From positions 1 to 30,822 of the forward strand of contig JARHZT010000040.1 of NCBI GenBank assembly GCA_029258015.1: 30,822 bases of DNA, read 5' to 3'. The DNA comes from Malacoplasma sp. (GTDB lineage: Bacteria > Bacillota_I > Bacilli_A > Mycoplasmatales > Mycoplasmoidaceae). Position numbers and translations under genes: made by a program. The notes under the pieces are model-generated. The model saw only the letters and a list, made by a program, of their open reading frames with translations, searched no databases and was not told the DNA's origin. Every line of letters begins with the position of its first letter. Positions within the stretch are counted from its first letter, which is position 1. Below are positions 10,638 to 18,565 of the stretch, in pieces.

Positions 10638-11381
10638 ATGAACAGTAGTGGTATAGCGTTAGCTTTTAACATCCCTGCACTTTTAGGAACAATTTTATCT
10701 TTTTTTTGTTTCTGAATCTATTTTTTTTACTTTTCGAAAAAGATAGAAACAATATTAATAAGAAATTTTGGGGATAATTTAAGAAATTTATACTGAGTAA
10801 GAAAAGGTAAAAGATTTTTCAATACTCTATTCAGAGTTATGGGCATTACATTTTTATGTGATTTAGCATTATACACAATATTTTTTGTAATGTATTTTAG
10901 AAATGATTCAGAAATGAAAAGTGACCAAGGTTGAATTATGACTATATACTTTTTAATAGTTGTTGTTTGATTATATTTGGTTAATATTTCATCATATACA
11001 ATCTTTTTCATTTCTCAAAGACAAAAATATAGTGAGATTTCAATTGATTATGAGATATTGAACGAATTTCATAATATTAGTAGTTATAGATTTAAAGACA
11101 ATAAAGCTCAATATTGATTAAATAAAAAAATGGATTGAAAAATTAAACAATTTAAAAATAAAACAAAAGGAATGAAAAAAAATCAAACCATTAAATATTC
11201 TTTAGTTTTAATCGAGACATATGCATTAATTACAAATAATTCAAAAATCAATAAAAGTGTAGATAATGAAAAGTATCTGTTTAACTCAGGAACAAATACA
11301 TATATTTCTAAAAAAGAATTAGTAATTGAAATAAACAGACTATTTAATGAAGGAATTCACATTCATAATGTGATGAATTAA
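10638..11381 (+). CDS. Unknown membrane protein with three predicted TM segments
   Basis: A 247-residue frame runs from ATG 10638 to TAA 11379-11381 with UGA as Trp. I do not recognise the family. Hydrophobic segments are visible at about residues 8-31 (LAFNIPALLGTILSFFCFWI), 66-88 and 98-124. A hydrophilic, basic C-terminal part of about 120 residues follows and would probably be cytoplasmic. GGGTGAATT precedes the start as a modest ribosome binding site. It begins 26 bases after guaB and may be co-transcribed with it. A strong terminator follows and is shared with the convergent gene at 11418-11771. Confidence 0.75.
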
Positions 11382-11388
11382 TAAATAA

Positions 11389-11417
11389 AAAAAATATTGC
11401 CTACAGCAATATTTTTT
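11389..11417. terminator. Bidirectional terminator between convergent genes
   Basis: A perfect 12-bp stem AAAAAATATTGC / GCAATATTTTTT with loop CTACA has T runs on the 3' side of both strands. It serves the membrane protein ending at 11381 and the reverse gene whose stop codon is at 11418-11420. Confidence 0.9.
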
Positions 11418-11771
11418 TTAGCCCAACACACTTTTATTACGATGTATGATATCTCTTTTTCTCATTTCATATCTTTTTTGATTTTTAATTTTTTCATCAA
11501 TTTCATTTCTTTTTGAGAAACTAGATTCTTCTATATTTTCTTTTTCAATCATAATCTGTTCGTAATATTTTTCTTTTTCTGCCTTAACTTCTACTTCACG
11601 CTTTTTAATTTCTTCTTCACGATTTAGTTTTTCTTTTTTTACTTTAAAATCTTCTTTAACTTCTTTTCATTGGTTAACTGTGTCATTTATTTTATTCTCT
11701 CAATGGATTGATTCTCTTCTGTTTGAGTGTGTTTTCTTTAAAGCTAATTTTTTATTTTTTTTAAGATCCAT
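11418..11771 (-). CDS. Small, highly charged coiled-coil protein of unknown function
   Basis: Read with UGA as Trp, the reverse strand is open from ATG 11769-11771 to TAA 11418-11420 and encodes 117 residues. Two UGA codons break it under the standard code, so it is easily missed. The composition is dominated by Lys, Glu and Arg. The middle (about 35-100) has long runs such as KVKKEKLNREEEIKKREVEV that look like a single long alpha helix or coiled coil. There is no signal peptide or membrane segment. GAGGGTTTAAG lies upstream of the ATG as a ribosome binding site. It ends at the terminator shared with the convergent membrane protein and is divergent from ktrA. The family is not recognised. 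Confidence 0.7.
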
Positions 11772-11963
11772 TATTCTTAAACCCTCACAAATAACTAATT
11801 AGATTATAAAAAATAAAGTTTTAAATTTCAAACAAGATATTTTTTGAGTGGATTTTATATTAAATATAAGATTTATAAATAATTTATTTTAATCTATCAA
11901 AAATAATAAATATGAAATCTTATATAATTAATATATGACTATACATTTTATGTAGGAATTAAG

Positions 11964-12662
11964 ATGAAATTTAATAAGAAAAAAGATAATGAGAGTAATG
12001 CCAAATATTTAATAGTTGGTTATGGGAAATTTGGTAGAGGTTTTGCACAGAGATTAATAAAAGAAGGTGTAAAAGAAAATAGAATCTATATTATAGATAA
12101 AGATAAACAAAGATTAATGGATGCAGAAAATCAATTCACAAACATAATGTCTACATCTATTTCTGATTTTGATTCTATTAATGCATTAGATATTAATGAA
12201 ATTGATATTGTTGTTATAGCAATGTCGGACCTTGAAGAATCACTAATGATTGCAGCTAATTGTGTTAAATATCGTGAAAAGAAATATTATGCTAAGGCTA
12301 AAAATGAAATTCACTCTAAGTTATTAAAAACTTTAGGGGTAGATGAGGTCGTTGTTCCAGAACAAGAGGTTGGATCTAGATTGGCATATCGTTCTCTGTT
12401 TAAGAACAATATTGAAATCACTGATATAAATACTGAGTTCAACATACTTAATGTTAAATTAGAGAAAACATCATTAGAAAGAAAAACATTGGTTGATGTT
12501 AATCTTAGACAGTTATTTGATTGTAATATTTTTGGGATTAAAAGAGATGGTAAATTCTTTATTCCTTCAGGTACAGACATATTAAAAAGAAACGACGTTA
12601 TAAGTCTTGTTTGTAAGAAAAATGATGCAAAAAAAATTCTTGAATACTTCGATGAAGATTAA
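11964..12662 (+). CDS. ktrA: Potassium uptake regulatory subunit KtrA/TrkA (RCK)
   Basis: This cytoplasmic RCK protein has 232 residues, the size of KtrA rather than the doubled TrkA. The N-terminal Rossmann fold contains YLIVGYGKFGRGFA (15-28) for nucleotide binding and YIIDKD at the end of the second strand. A C-terminal RCK_C domain (about 140-232) includes PSGTDILKRNDVI. Such subunits form octameric rings that gate the KtrB/TrkH channel in response to ATP/ADP or c-di-AMP. AGGAATTAAG precedes ATG 11964. Its partner ktrB faces it on the other strand, 20 bases away. Confidence 0.93.
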   Translation: MKFNKKKDNESNAKYLIVGYGKFGRGFAQRLIKEGVKENRIYIIDKDKQRLMDAENQFTNIMSTSISDFDSINALDINEIDIVVIAMSDLEESLMIAANCVKYREKKYYAKAKNEIHSKLLKTLGVDEVVVPEQEVGSRLAYRSLFKNNIEITDINTEFNILNVKLEKTSLERKTLVDVNLRQLFDCNIFGIKRDGKFFIPSGTDILKRNDVISLVCKKNDAKKILEYFDED

Positions 12663-12677
12663 TCAAGAATTTTTTTT
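12629..12677. terminator. Bidirectional terminator overlapping the ktrA and ktrB 3' ends
   Basis: The arms AAAAAAAATTCTTGA (12629-12643) and TCAAGAATTTTTTTT (12663-12677) are perfectly complementary over 15 bases. The left arm lies inside the last codons of ktrA, and the loop contains a second small hairpin (CTTC-GAT-GAAG). The poly-T/poly-A flanks allow termination in both directions, and the ktrB stop codon lies only six bases further right. Confidence 0.85.
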
Positions 12678-12682
12678 ATTTT

Positions 12683-14617
12683 TTATCCTATTTTTATATC
12701 TTGCTCCAAATATACTGAGTCTGTAATTTTAGGAATTTTTCTAGCAAAGATTAATAATGTTGAAGATACACCTAATTGACCTATAAACATTAATATAATC
12801 ATTATTATGATGTTTCATCATTGGAAATATTGAGACCCAACAATTCCAACTGATAATCCTGAAGTTCCAAATGCTGATGCACATTCAAAGAAGAAATAAG
12901 CAAAACTAAATACTATAGATTTTTCTTTATATTCTTCAAGGATTAAATTATGATCCTCTCAATCCATGTTGCTTGTTACATAAATTAAGAATGTCATAAA
13001 TAATGTTAGAATAATTGAAATAAACAATATTAAATATGCATTTGTAACTGTTTTAGAAGGAGTTCTTCTTTTTCCGAAACTTATTCTATCTATTCCTCTA
13101 ATTCATCTATATAGTGATTTAACAACTACAGCTAATGTTGTTGTTCTTATACCCCCACCAGTAGATGATGGTGATGTACCTATGAACATTAATATGGATA
13201 AGATAATTATTGAAGGTTCTGTAAAGTTAATCATGTTTACAGTAGCAAATCCAGCTGATCTAGTACTTAATGCTGTAAAAAATATTGAAAGATTTTTATT
13301 TGCAAAACTTTGTTCTCCAAAAAAATCTACATATTTTATTTCACCATTGTGTGAAACACTAATTACATTTGGATAATTTATAATTGAAAAAAAGTTTTGA
13401 ATATCTAATGGTTTTTCAGAAACAAAATCTTTCTTTTGAAAATACTCTGAACCATATAAAAATCCTAATGATATTAATGTTACATAAAATCATGAGTAAA
13501 TACACAATTTACTATATGTATTAATTATTGGTTTAGTTAGAAATGCATATTCAACTTTTTTGAATAGTTTATATTGTATCTTGTGTTTGAAGAATCAATC
13601 AAGATATGAAGATAAATCATATATTACAGGGAATCCTATACCACCTATTAAAATTAATAACAATATAATTACTTGTATTAATATTCCAAAATCATTTCTA
13701 AATACTTGTAATGATGTTGAACCAAACAAATCAAATCCAGCATTATTTATAGCTGAGCTAGATAAAAATAACGAATGTCAAAAAGCTATTCCGTAATTTT
13801 GATATGAAGGAAGATTTTTTCCATAAATATTATCAAATGATAGTGATAATAATTTGTTTAAATTATCAGTGGAATTAAATGTTATTTGTTTTCCATCAAT
13901 GATAAATGTAAAATCCTTATTTTTATCTATTACAGATAATAAATTAGTTCAATCTTGTTGCATTTTAAATGGATAAGCAAATAAAATTCAACTCATCACA
14001 AATGCAAAAAATAATTGCACTGCAAGAATGATTATAAAAATTCTAACTATCATGGTTGAAGAGTTCGAAATCTTTGTTCCACCTCTTTCTATATTTAATA
14101 AAGAAGTTGAAAAAACATTCTTTTTAGTTAAGTTTCTAACTGCCATTCCTATTAAATAAAAGATTGATATATATCCAAAACCACCAATTTGAACTAATAA
14201 AAATACAACTATTTGTCCAAATATTGATAGGTCTGAACCAATATTTATTAAAGAAAATCCTGAATCTGTAAATGCTGAAGAAGCCATAAATATTGCATCT
14301 AAAAAATCATACTCAATTTTATAATCATCTATTCCTATGAACTGATTTTGAGCATCTGGTTTCATATGAAAAACAAAATGATTATTTACATATTCATATG
14401 ATTCGTAATTAAATGATATAGGTGCATACAATAAGCACGCTCCAATCAATAGAATTAACAAAATACCCATAAATATTTTTTTTGGGTATGTTCAATGCAT
14501 CAACTTCCAATATGAAGATTGTCTTTTTACATTAGAAAACCATTTAGATATATTTATTGATTTTCTTTTAATCATCCTCTTAAATTTTGTTTTATTGTTC
14601 TTAATAAAATTTTTCAT
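12683..14617 (-). CDS. ktrB: Potassium transporter channel subunit KtrB/TrkH
   Basis: I traced the reverse frame codon by codon from TAA 12683-12685 to ATG 14615-14617: 644 residues, no stop other than UGA-Trp. All four pore loops of the Trk/Ktr/HKT superfamily are visible in order: SAFTDSGFSL, SSSAINNAGFD, TSPSSTGGGIRTTT and SAFGTSGLSVG, each with the filter glycine. A basic N-terminus of about 48 residues precedes the first membrane helix (MGILLILLIGACLLYAP). At 644 residues it is longer than typical KtrB (about 450); the extra length is in hydrophilic segments between helices. The start could instead be the in-frame ATG at 14573-14575. Neither has a good ribosome binding site. It pairs functionally with ktrA on the opposite strand. 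Confidence 0.93.
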
Positions 14618-14681
14618 AAATTTAAAATACTAAGAATATTATAAAATATTTATGATTTTTTTAATTACAACAATTTTTATT

Positions 14682-14687
14682 TATAAT
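14682..14687 (+). promoter_or_regulatory. Candidate -10 element giving a leaderless message
   Basis: TATAAT ends eight bases before ATG 14696 and no Shine-Dalgarno sequence lies between them. A start site at the usual distance would fall at or next to the ATG. On the opposite strand a second TATAAT-like element points toward ktrB. Confidence 0.45.
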
Positions 14688-14695
14688 TTTTCATT

Positions 14696-15259
14696 ATGGA
14701 TAAAAAGAAATTTAGCAAAAAATATTCTTCAAATTTAGCTTGTGCTTACCCATATTTATATGAAGAAATACCGATTGTAGATCATGAAATAATGATGGAT
14801 GAAATTGCATCTATTATTGGGATTGTATATGGAATGATAGATGATGTGGAATTAAAACAAGATTTAGAATGATTATGTGAATTATCATGACACATTGGCG
14901 GTTCTATTAGAGGAAAAGATTGCATCGATGATGAAACATTAAATCATGTGCTTTTTCTTTATCGAAAATATTTTGATAAAAATAAAGATTTGAATAGAAA
15001 AAGATTTACATTACCAGCAAGCACATTAGAAGCATCCTATTGTGAATTAATCAGAAACAAGTTTAAACATTCAGTAAGAAACCTATTTTTAGTGGAAAAA
15101 AAGTTAAATGAAATTGGTATAAGCAAAAAGATTAGTGACAACATATATGATTGCTTAAATATATGTTCTAATTTGTTTTACAATATATCGTTACATTTAA
15201 CTATTATTAGTGGAAAAGAACCTAAAACATTTGAGTCTAAGAGTTTTGTATTAAAATAA
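14696..15259 (+). CDS. Divergent PduO-type cobalamin adenosyltransferase-like protein
   Basis: The frame encodes 187 residues from ATG 14696 with UGA as Trp. The helical pattern resembles PduO-type ATP:cob(I)alamin adenosyltransferases. MDEIASIIGIVYGMI (about 34-48) matches the family's DELNSxIGxA helix. RFTLPASTLEASYCELIRNK (103-122) matches the FxLPGGTxxAAxLHxAR helix. DCLNICSNLFYNISL near the C-terminus matches the YLNRLSDLLFVLAR helix. The N-terminal ATP loop normally reading TKTGDxGxT and the catalytic Arg-rich positions are not conserved, so enzymatic activity is doubtful. There is no B12-dependent enzyme in the window. The fold assignment is my inference from pattern; the alternative is an unrelated helical-bundle protein. 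Confidence 0.5.
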
Positions 15260-15289
15260 AAACCCTCACATATTAGTGAAGGTTTTTTT
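15258..15289 (+). terminator. Rho-independent terminator after the PduO-like gene
   Basis: TCAC (15266-15269) pairs with GTGA (15276-15279). After one mismatch the stem continues as AAAAACC/GGTTTTT and ends in a T run. It starts at the stop codon of the gene at 14696-15259. Confidence 0.8.
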
Positions 15290-15297
15290 ATTTTTAA

Positions 15298-15372
15298 TGG
15301 CAGGGGTAGCAGGACTCGAACCCACAACACGCGGATTTGAAGTCCGCCGTTCTACCATTGAACTATACCCCT
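15298..15372 (-). tRNA. tRNA-Trp (anticodon UCA)
   Basis: On the reverse strand a 75-nt cloverleaf runs from AGGGGTA (acceptor 5' arm, 15366-15372) to TACCCCT plus discriminator G and an encoded CCA (15298-15300). The D arm is AGTTCAATGGTAGAAC, the T arm is GTGGGTTCGAGTCCTGC, and the anticodon loop reads CTTCAAA with anticodon TCA. Anticodon UCA with normal length and discriminator G identifies the mycoplasma tRNA-Trp that reads UGA (and UGG by wobble). A selenocysteine tRNA would be about 90 nt with a long variable arm. It lies downstream of acpP on the same strand. Confidence 0.96.
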
Positions 15373-15408
15373 AGCAGCTACTTATACATTATACAATGAG
15401 TAGCTGCT
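15373..15408 (-). other. Perfect 10-bp hairpin between acpP and tRNA-Trp
   Basis: AGCAGCTACT (15373-15382) and AGTAGCTGCT (15399-15408) are perfect inverted repeats around a 16-base loop. The hairpin starts within the acpP stop codon and ends one base from the tRNA 5' end. On the reverse strand no U run follows, so it looks less like a terminator than like a processing or stability element between mRNA and tRNA. Confidence 0.65.
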
Positions 15409-15649
15409 ATTTTAAATTTTTATTTATTAAATTTATCAAATCTTCAGCGGTTTTAATATTCATTAATTCTTCATCTGGTAATGTGATATTTAATTTTTCT
15501 TCAATAGCCATAATTATTTCTAAAAGAGTTAAAGAATCAGCACCTAATTCTTTAAAATTCTTTTTAAGTGTTTGATCATTCAATTTAAATGATATTGATT
15601 TGTTAGATAATATACCATTAATCTCTTTAATAATGGATTCTTTATTCAT
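15407..15649 (-). CDS. acpP: Acyl carrier protein
   Basis: This is an 80-residue acyl carrier protein. The phosphopantetheine attachment site is GADSL with Ser39, and the acidic helix after it (EIIMAIEEKLNITLPDEEL) is typical. AGGAG lies just before the ATG at 15647-15649. It is the last protein gene of a four-gene reverse block and begins ten bases after the 157-residue unknown gene. Mycoplasmas generally lack full fatty-acid synthesis, so this ACP may serve acyl transfer in lipid or lipoprotein metabolism; that role is not shown by the sequence. Confidence 0.95.
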   Translation of the reverse strand: MNKESIIKEINGILSNKSISFKLNDQTLKKNFKELGADSLTLLEIIMAIEEKLNITLPDEELMNIKTAEDLINLINKNLK

Positions 15650-15659
15650 AAACTTTCTC

Positions 15660-16133
15660 CTACTTAATAATAAGTTTAAAACAAGATTTATATTTTTTTG
15701 ATTTATTTTTCTTATTAAATAGAAAGATATTTATTATTAATTGTTTTCTATTATCAGATATTTGATATTTTGCATTTTTTGTATAATCATTTGCATTATC
15801 ATTAAAACTACTATTTTTTTCTAAAGAAGTTGTTAATATATTAAAAAATACACTATCTATAAGTTCTTTTTTAAATATAAAATCGTTGTCAATATATGAA
15901 AAATCAATCATTTCTTTTGTCTTGTAATTTGTTGCAAATTCTTTTGATATATCTATGCTTTTAAAATCTTTTTCATCATTATTTGTGCTGGAATCTTCTA
16001 TTTCTTCAGATTCTATTTCATAATTTTTATTAAAGAAAACAGCTATAAATGTTGATATTGAACAACACATAAAAATAAATAAAAGAGACATAGAGATATT
16101 TTTAATTTTCTTCGATTTGGAAATATTGCTCAT
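15660..16133 (-). CDS. Unknown protein with N-terminal membrane anchor (MG286-like position)
   Basis: The product has 157 residues. A basic N-terminus (SKSKKIKN) precedes one hydrophobic segment (MSLLFIFMCCSISTFIAVFF, about 15-34). The rest is hydrophilic and rich in Asn, Ser, Lys and Asp. The segment could be an uncleaved anchor; a Cys pair lies inside it, but no clean lipobox is present. Its start overlaps the end of the upstream 369-residue gene by 32 bases, which suggests translational coupling. I do not recognise a domain. By position it corresponds to MG286 in the M. genitalium block MG284-MG287, as I recall that order. Confidence 0.7.
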   Translation of the reverse strand: MSNISKSKKIKNISMSLLFIFMCCSISTFIAVFFNKNYEIESEEIEDSSTNNDEKDFKSIDISKEFATNYKTKEMIDFSYIDNDFIFKKELIDSVFFNILTTSLEKNSSFNDNANDYTKNAKYQISDNRKQLIINIFLFNKKNKSKKYKSCFKLIIK

Positions 16134-17211
16134 TTTCTTCTAATGCGTAGTCTGTATCAGAATATAAATATAAAATTTCTGGTTTTTCTAAATTGTTAAA
16201 GGAGAATGTGTTTGTAACCTGAAAAGAAAAAATTCTATTATTTAAATATATATTTATATCCACGGTATATTTTCCTGTAAGTTCTGTTGCAGAATATATA
16301 CCACCCTTTCCTTGTTGTAGTTCATATTCATTATTTTTATTCTTAACTAAAATAACATTATCTAAAGAAATATTAATAACATCTTCTGAAGATAGAATAT
16401 TTTTATTGATATTAATTTTATTAGTGTTTTTTAATTTACCATTATCTAAATAAGATATTTGAAATTGACCTATATTAATTTGAATTTGAAATAATTTATT
16501 ATTATTTATATATAGTAAATCTTTGAATGAACTAGAACTATTTTGATAATTATTTAAGACTATATTTAAAACTTCAAACTTATTATATTGATAACTTTTT
16601 ATGAATTGTCCATATTTAGTAAAAGTATTTGAAATAACTTTAATTTCATTAATTATATTAACAGTATGTGAATAACCATTATCACCATTTATTATTTTAT
16701 TTTCAGGTGTATTAAGTTCAAAAATTAATGTAAGTCTTTCTAAGTCAGATATCAGATTATTTATTGTATTATTTTCTATATTTATGCCATCTAATTGAGC
16801 TGTATTTAAATAAAACGAGAGAACTATATTGTTATTGAATAGTTGGTTTGTAATTTGTTCATTTATGTCTAATGTAAATTTAGCAATATAAATTTCGCTT
16901 ACGTCAGGTCATCCAAAAGAAAAATCTGAATTAACTTTTAAATTAGAATTTATTAAACTTAAATTCTCAATTGTTTGATTAAAAAATTGAACATTAGTTT
17001 TAATTATTCCTTGTGGTAAGTTAAAATGATTTGCTACATGCAAAAACAATTCACAATGTAATTTGTTTTTATTTGTTTTAAGTATTATTTCTCCATATCT
17101 TATATCTACATATAAATTTTTTCTATTTAGAGATATATCATATTTAGTTCTAAAAATATTAGCATATCATTTTTCAATCTTTTTATTCTGTTCAAAATTA
17201 ATAGTATTCAT
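16102..17211 (-). CDS. Unknown 369-residue protein (MG285-like position)
   Basis: The reverse frame is open from ATG 17209-17211 to TAA 16102-16104 with only two UGA-Trp codons, so the standard code would show it broken. No signal peptide or membrane helix is visible. The protein is very rich in Asn, Ile, Leu and Lys. Many alternating hydrophobic stretches (for example NLYVDIRYGEIILKT and KYTVDINIYLNNRIFSFQVT) suggest a mostly beta-strand, possibly multi-domain Ig-like structure, though this is a guess. Its start overlaps the end of the 95-residue gene by 14 bases, and its end overlaps the next gene by 32 bases. The family is not recognised from sequence alone. Confidence 0.75.
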
Positions 17212-17485
17212 TGTATATATCCATATATTGCATGAATAGTTTATTAGCTTTATGTAATTTAAAATAATATGTAGAACTTGAGTAATGCAAGTTTTCCTTA
17301 GGAATATTTTTTATATAATATGACATTAATATTTGAGCATAATCTGTATCCATAATAGATAAAATTGAATCTATTGCAGATACGAATTTAAATGATTTTT
17401 CATCTAAATTAGATTTATTATTAAAGTCTTTTAAGCATATTTTCAATATTTTGTATCTATCAAAAATATCTTTTATTTTTTTCAT
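17198..17485 (-). CDS. Small sigma-region-4-like / MG284-MPN403-type protein
   Basis: The protein has 95 residues and is preceded by a strong ribosome binding site, GGAGG (17490-17494). The C-terminal half, LHYSSSTYYFKLHKANKLFM, resembles the helix-turn-helix of sigma-70 region 4 and ArpU-type phage regulators (pattern S-x-S-T-x-Y-x-x-x-x-x-A). The N-terminal half is helical and charged. Position at the head of a block ending in acpP, plus the size, match the mycoplasma MG284/MPN403 family. DNA binding is inferred and not shown. Confidence 0.65.
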   Translation of the reverse strand: MKKIKDIFDRYKILKICLKDFNNKSNLDEKSFKFVSAIDSILSIMDTDYAQILMSYYIKNIPKENLHYSSSTYYFKLHKANKLFMQYMDIYNEYY

Positions 17486-17560
17486 AAAACCTCCAAAAAA
17501 TTATTTACATAAATAGTTTATGGAATATGCTTTTTTGATGTCAAATATTCTAAAAAAGAA

Positions 17561-17592
17561 AAATAAAAAATCTCTTTTTATTAAAAAAGAGA
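17561..17592 (-). terminator. Terminator of the pot-tsaD operon
   Basis: Read on the reverse strand, TCTCTTTTT and AAAAAGAGA (17571-17579 and 17584-17592) form a nine-pair stem with a short loop, and a T run (A at 17561-17570 on the plus strand) follows. It lies about 40 bases after the tsaD stop and just before the promoter region of the acpP block. Confidence 0.85.
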
Positions 17593-17632
17593 TGTTTTCA
17601 ATAAGTATTTTTTTAATTATATTTTTATATAA

Positions 17633-18562
17633 TTATATATTTTTTACATATGAATAGTAACCAATCATTGCTGCATTATCTGTAGAATATGAATTTAGTG
17701 GAACAAAACTATTTTTAAATATATCTTTAATTTTTTGCTTGAAATATGAATTACTAGCAACACCACCACCTATACATATTGTTTCGCAACCATATAGCTT
17801 ACTATACTCTTCTAATTTATCTACAATAGTATCAATTGCAACCTTCATAAACGAAGAACCAACTGCTATTTTATCGATTTCAATATTTTTAGCTGAATTA
17901 TTATTTATGTAGCTTAAAACCTTATTTTTTAAACCAGAAAAAGAAAATACATCTAAATTATTTGGTGATTTAAAATTTATTGTTGCTTTACTTATATCAA
18001 AATGTTTATCTATGTTTGGACCACCAGGATATGGATAACCCAATTTTTTTCCAACTTTATCAAAAGTTTCACCTACAGCATCATCAACAGTTTTTATAAG
18101 TTCTTTTATATCTGTAGCTGATTTAACAACATAAATACTTGTTGTTTTTCCTGATGCTATTAAAGATAAAAAAGGATATATTGGTTTTTTGTTTATGAAA
18201 GGGCTAAATATATGTCCATAAATATGGTTAATTGGCTCACATTCAATGTTTAATAAGTTTGATAGTGTTTTAGCAAATATTTCACCAACAAATAATGATC
18301 CAGCAAGACCTGGTGTATTAGTATAAGCGATTTTATTAATTTGATTTAATTCAATATTTGATTCTTTCAATGCTTCTTTAGCTGTCTTTATAATGTTTCT
18401 TTCATGGAATCTAGAAACAATTTCCGGAACTATTCCACCATATTTATCAGATTTTTTTAAATCATTATTAGTTACACAAGATAAAACAATATTATTTTTT
18501 AATATAGAAATACTTGTGTCATCACAACTAGTTTCTATTGCTAATGTAAATAAATCAGACAT
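17633..18562 (-). CDS. tsaD: tRNA N6-threonylcarbamoyladenosine transferase TsaD
   Basis: TsaD (Gcp/YgjD/Kae1) transfers the threonylcarbamoyl group to A37 of ANN-decoding tRNAs. The protein has 309 residues. The start LAIETSCDDTS is the family N-terminus (ASKHA ATPase fold). The metal-binding HxxxH is INHIYGHIFSP (H113, H117). DAVGETFDKVGKKLG, PYPGGP, FSFSGLKNKV and the C-terminal STDNAAMIG, whose Asp is the third metal ligand, are all present. It follows potD by three bases, so it is the last gene of the polyamine transport operon. TsaB, TsaC and TsaE are not in the window. Confidence 0.96.
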   Translation of the reverse strand: MSDLFTLAIETSCDDTSISILKNNIVLSCVTNNDLKKSDKYGGIVPEIVSRFHERNIIKTAKEALKESNIELNQINKIAYTNTPGLAGSLFVGEIFAKTLSNLLNIECEPINHIYGHIFSPFINKKPIYPFLSLIASGKTTSIYVVKSATDIKELIKTVDDAVGETFDKVGKKLGYPYPGGPNIDKHFDISKATINFKSPNNLDVFSFSGLKNKVLSYINNNSAKNIEIDKIAVGSSFMKVAIDTIVDKLEEYSKLYGCETICIGGGVASNSYFKQKIKDIFKNSFVPLNSYSTDNAAMIGYYSYVKNI

Positions 18563-18565
18563 ATT

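Noticed and set aside
10727..11011. Reverse open frame inside the membrane protein at 10638-11381.
   Set aside because: The forward frame has a start with a ribosome binding site, membrane helices and a following terminator; the reverse frame has none of these.
13182..13796. Forward open frames inside the ktrB region.
   Set aside because: They are antisense to ktrB, whose four pore loops are conserved in the reverse frame.
15298..15372. A UCA anticodon could mean a selenocysteine tRNA.
   Set aside because: The gene is 75 nt with a short variable loop and 7-bp acceptor stem; it matches the mycoplasma tRNA-Trp, and UGA is used throughout as Trp.
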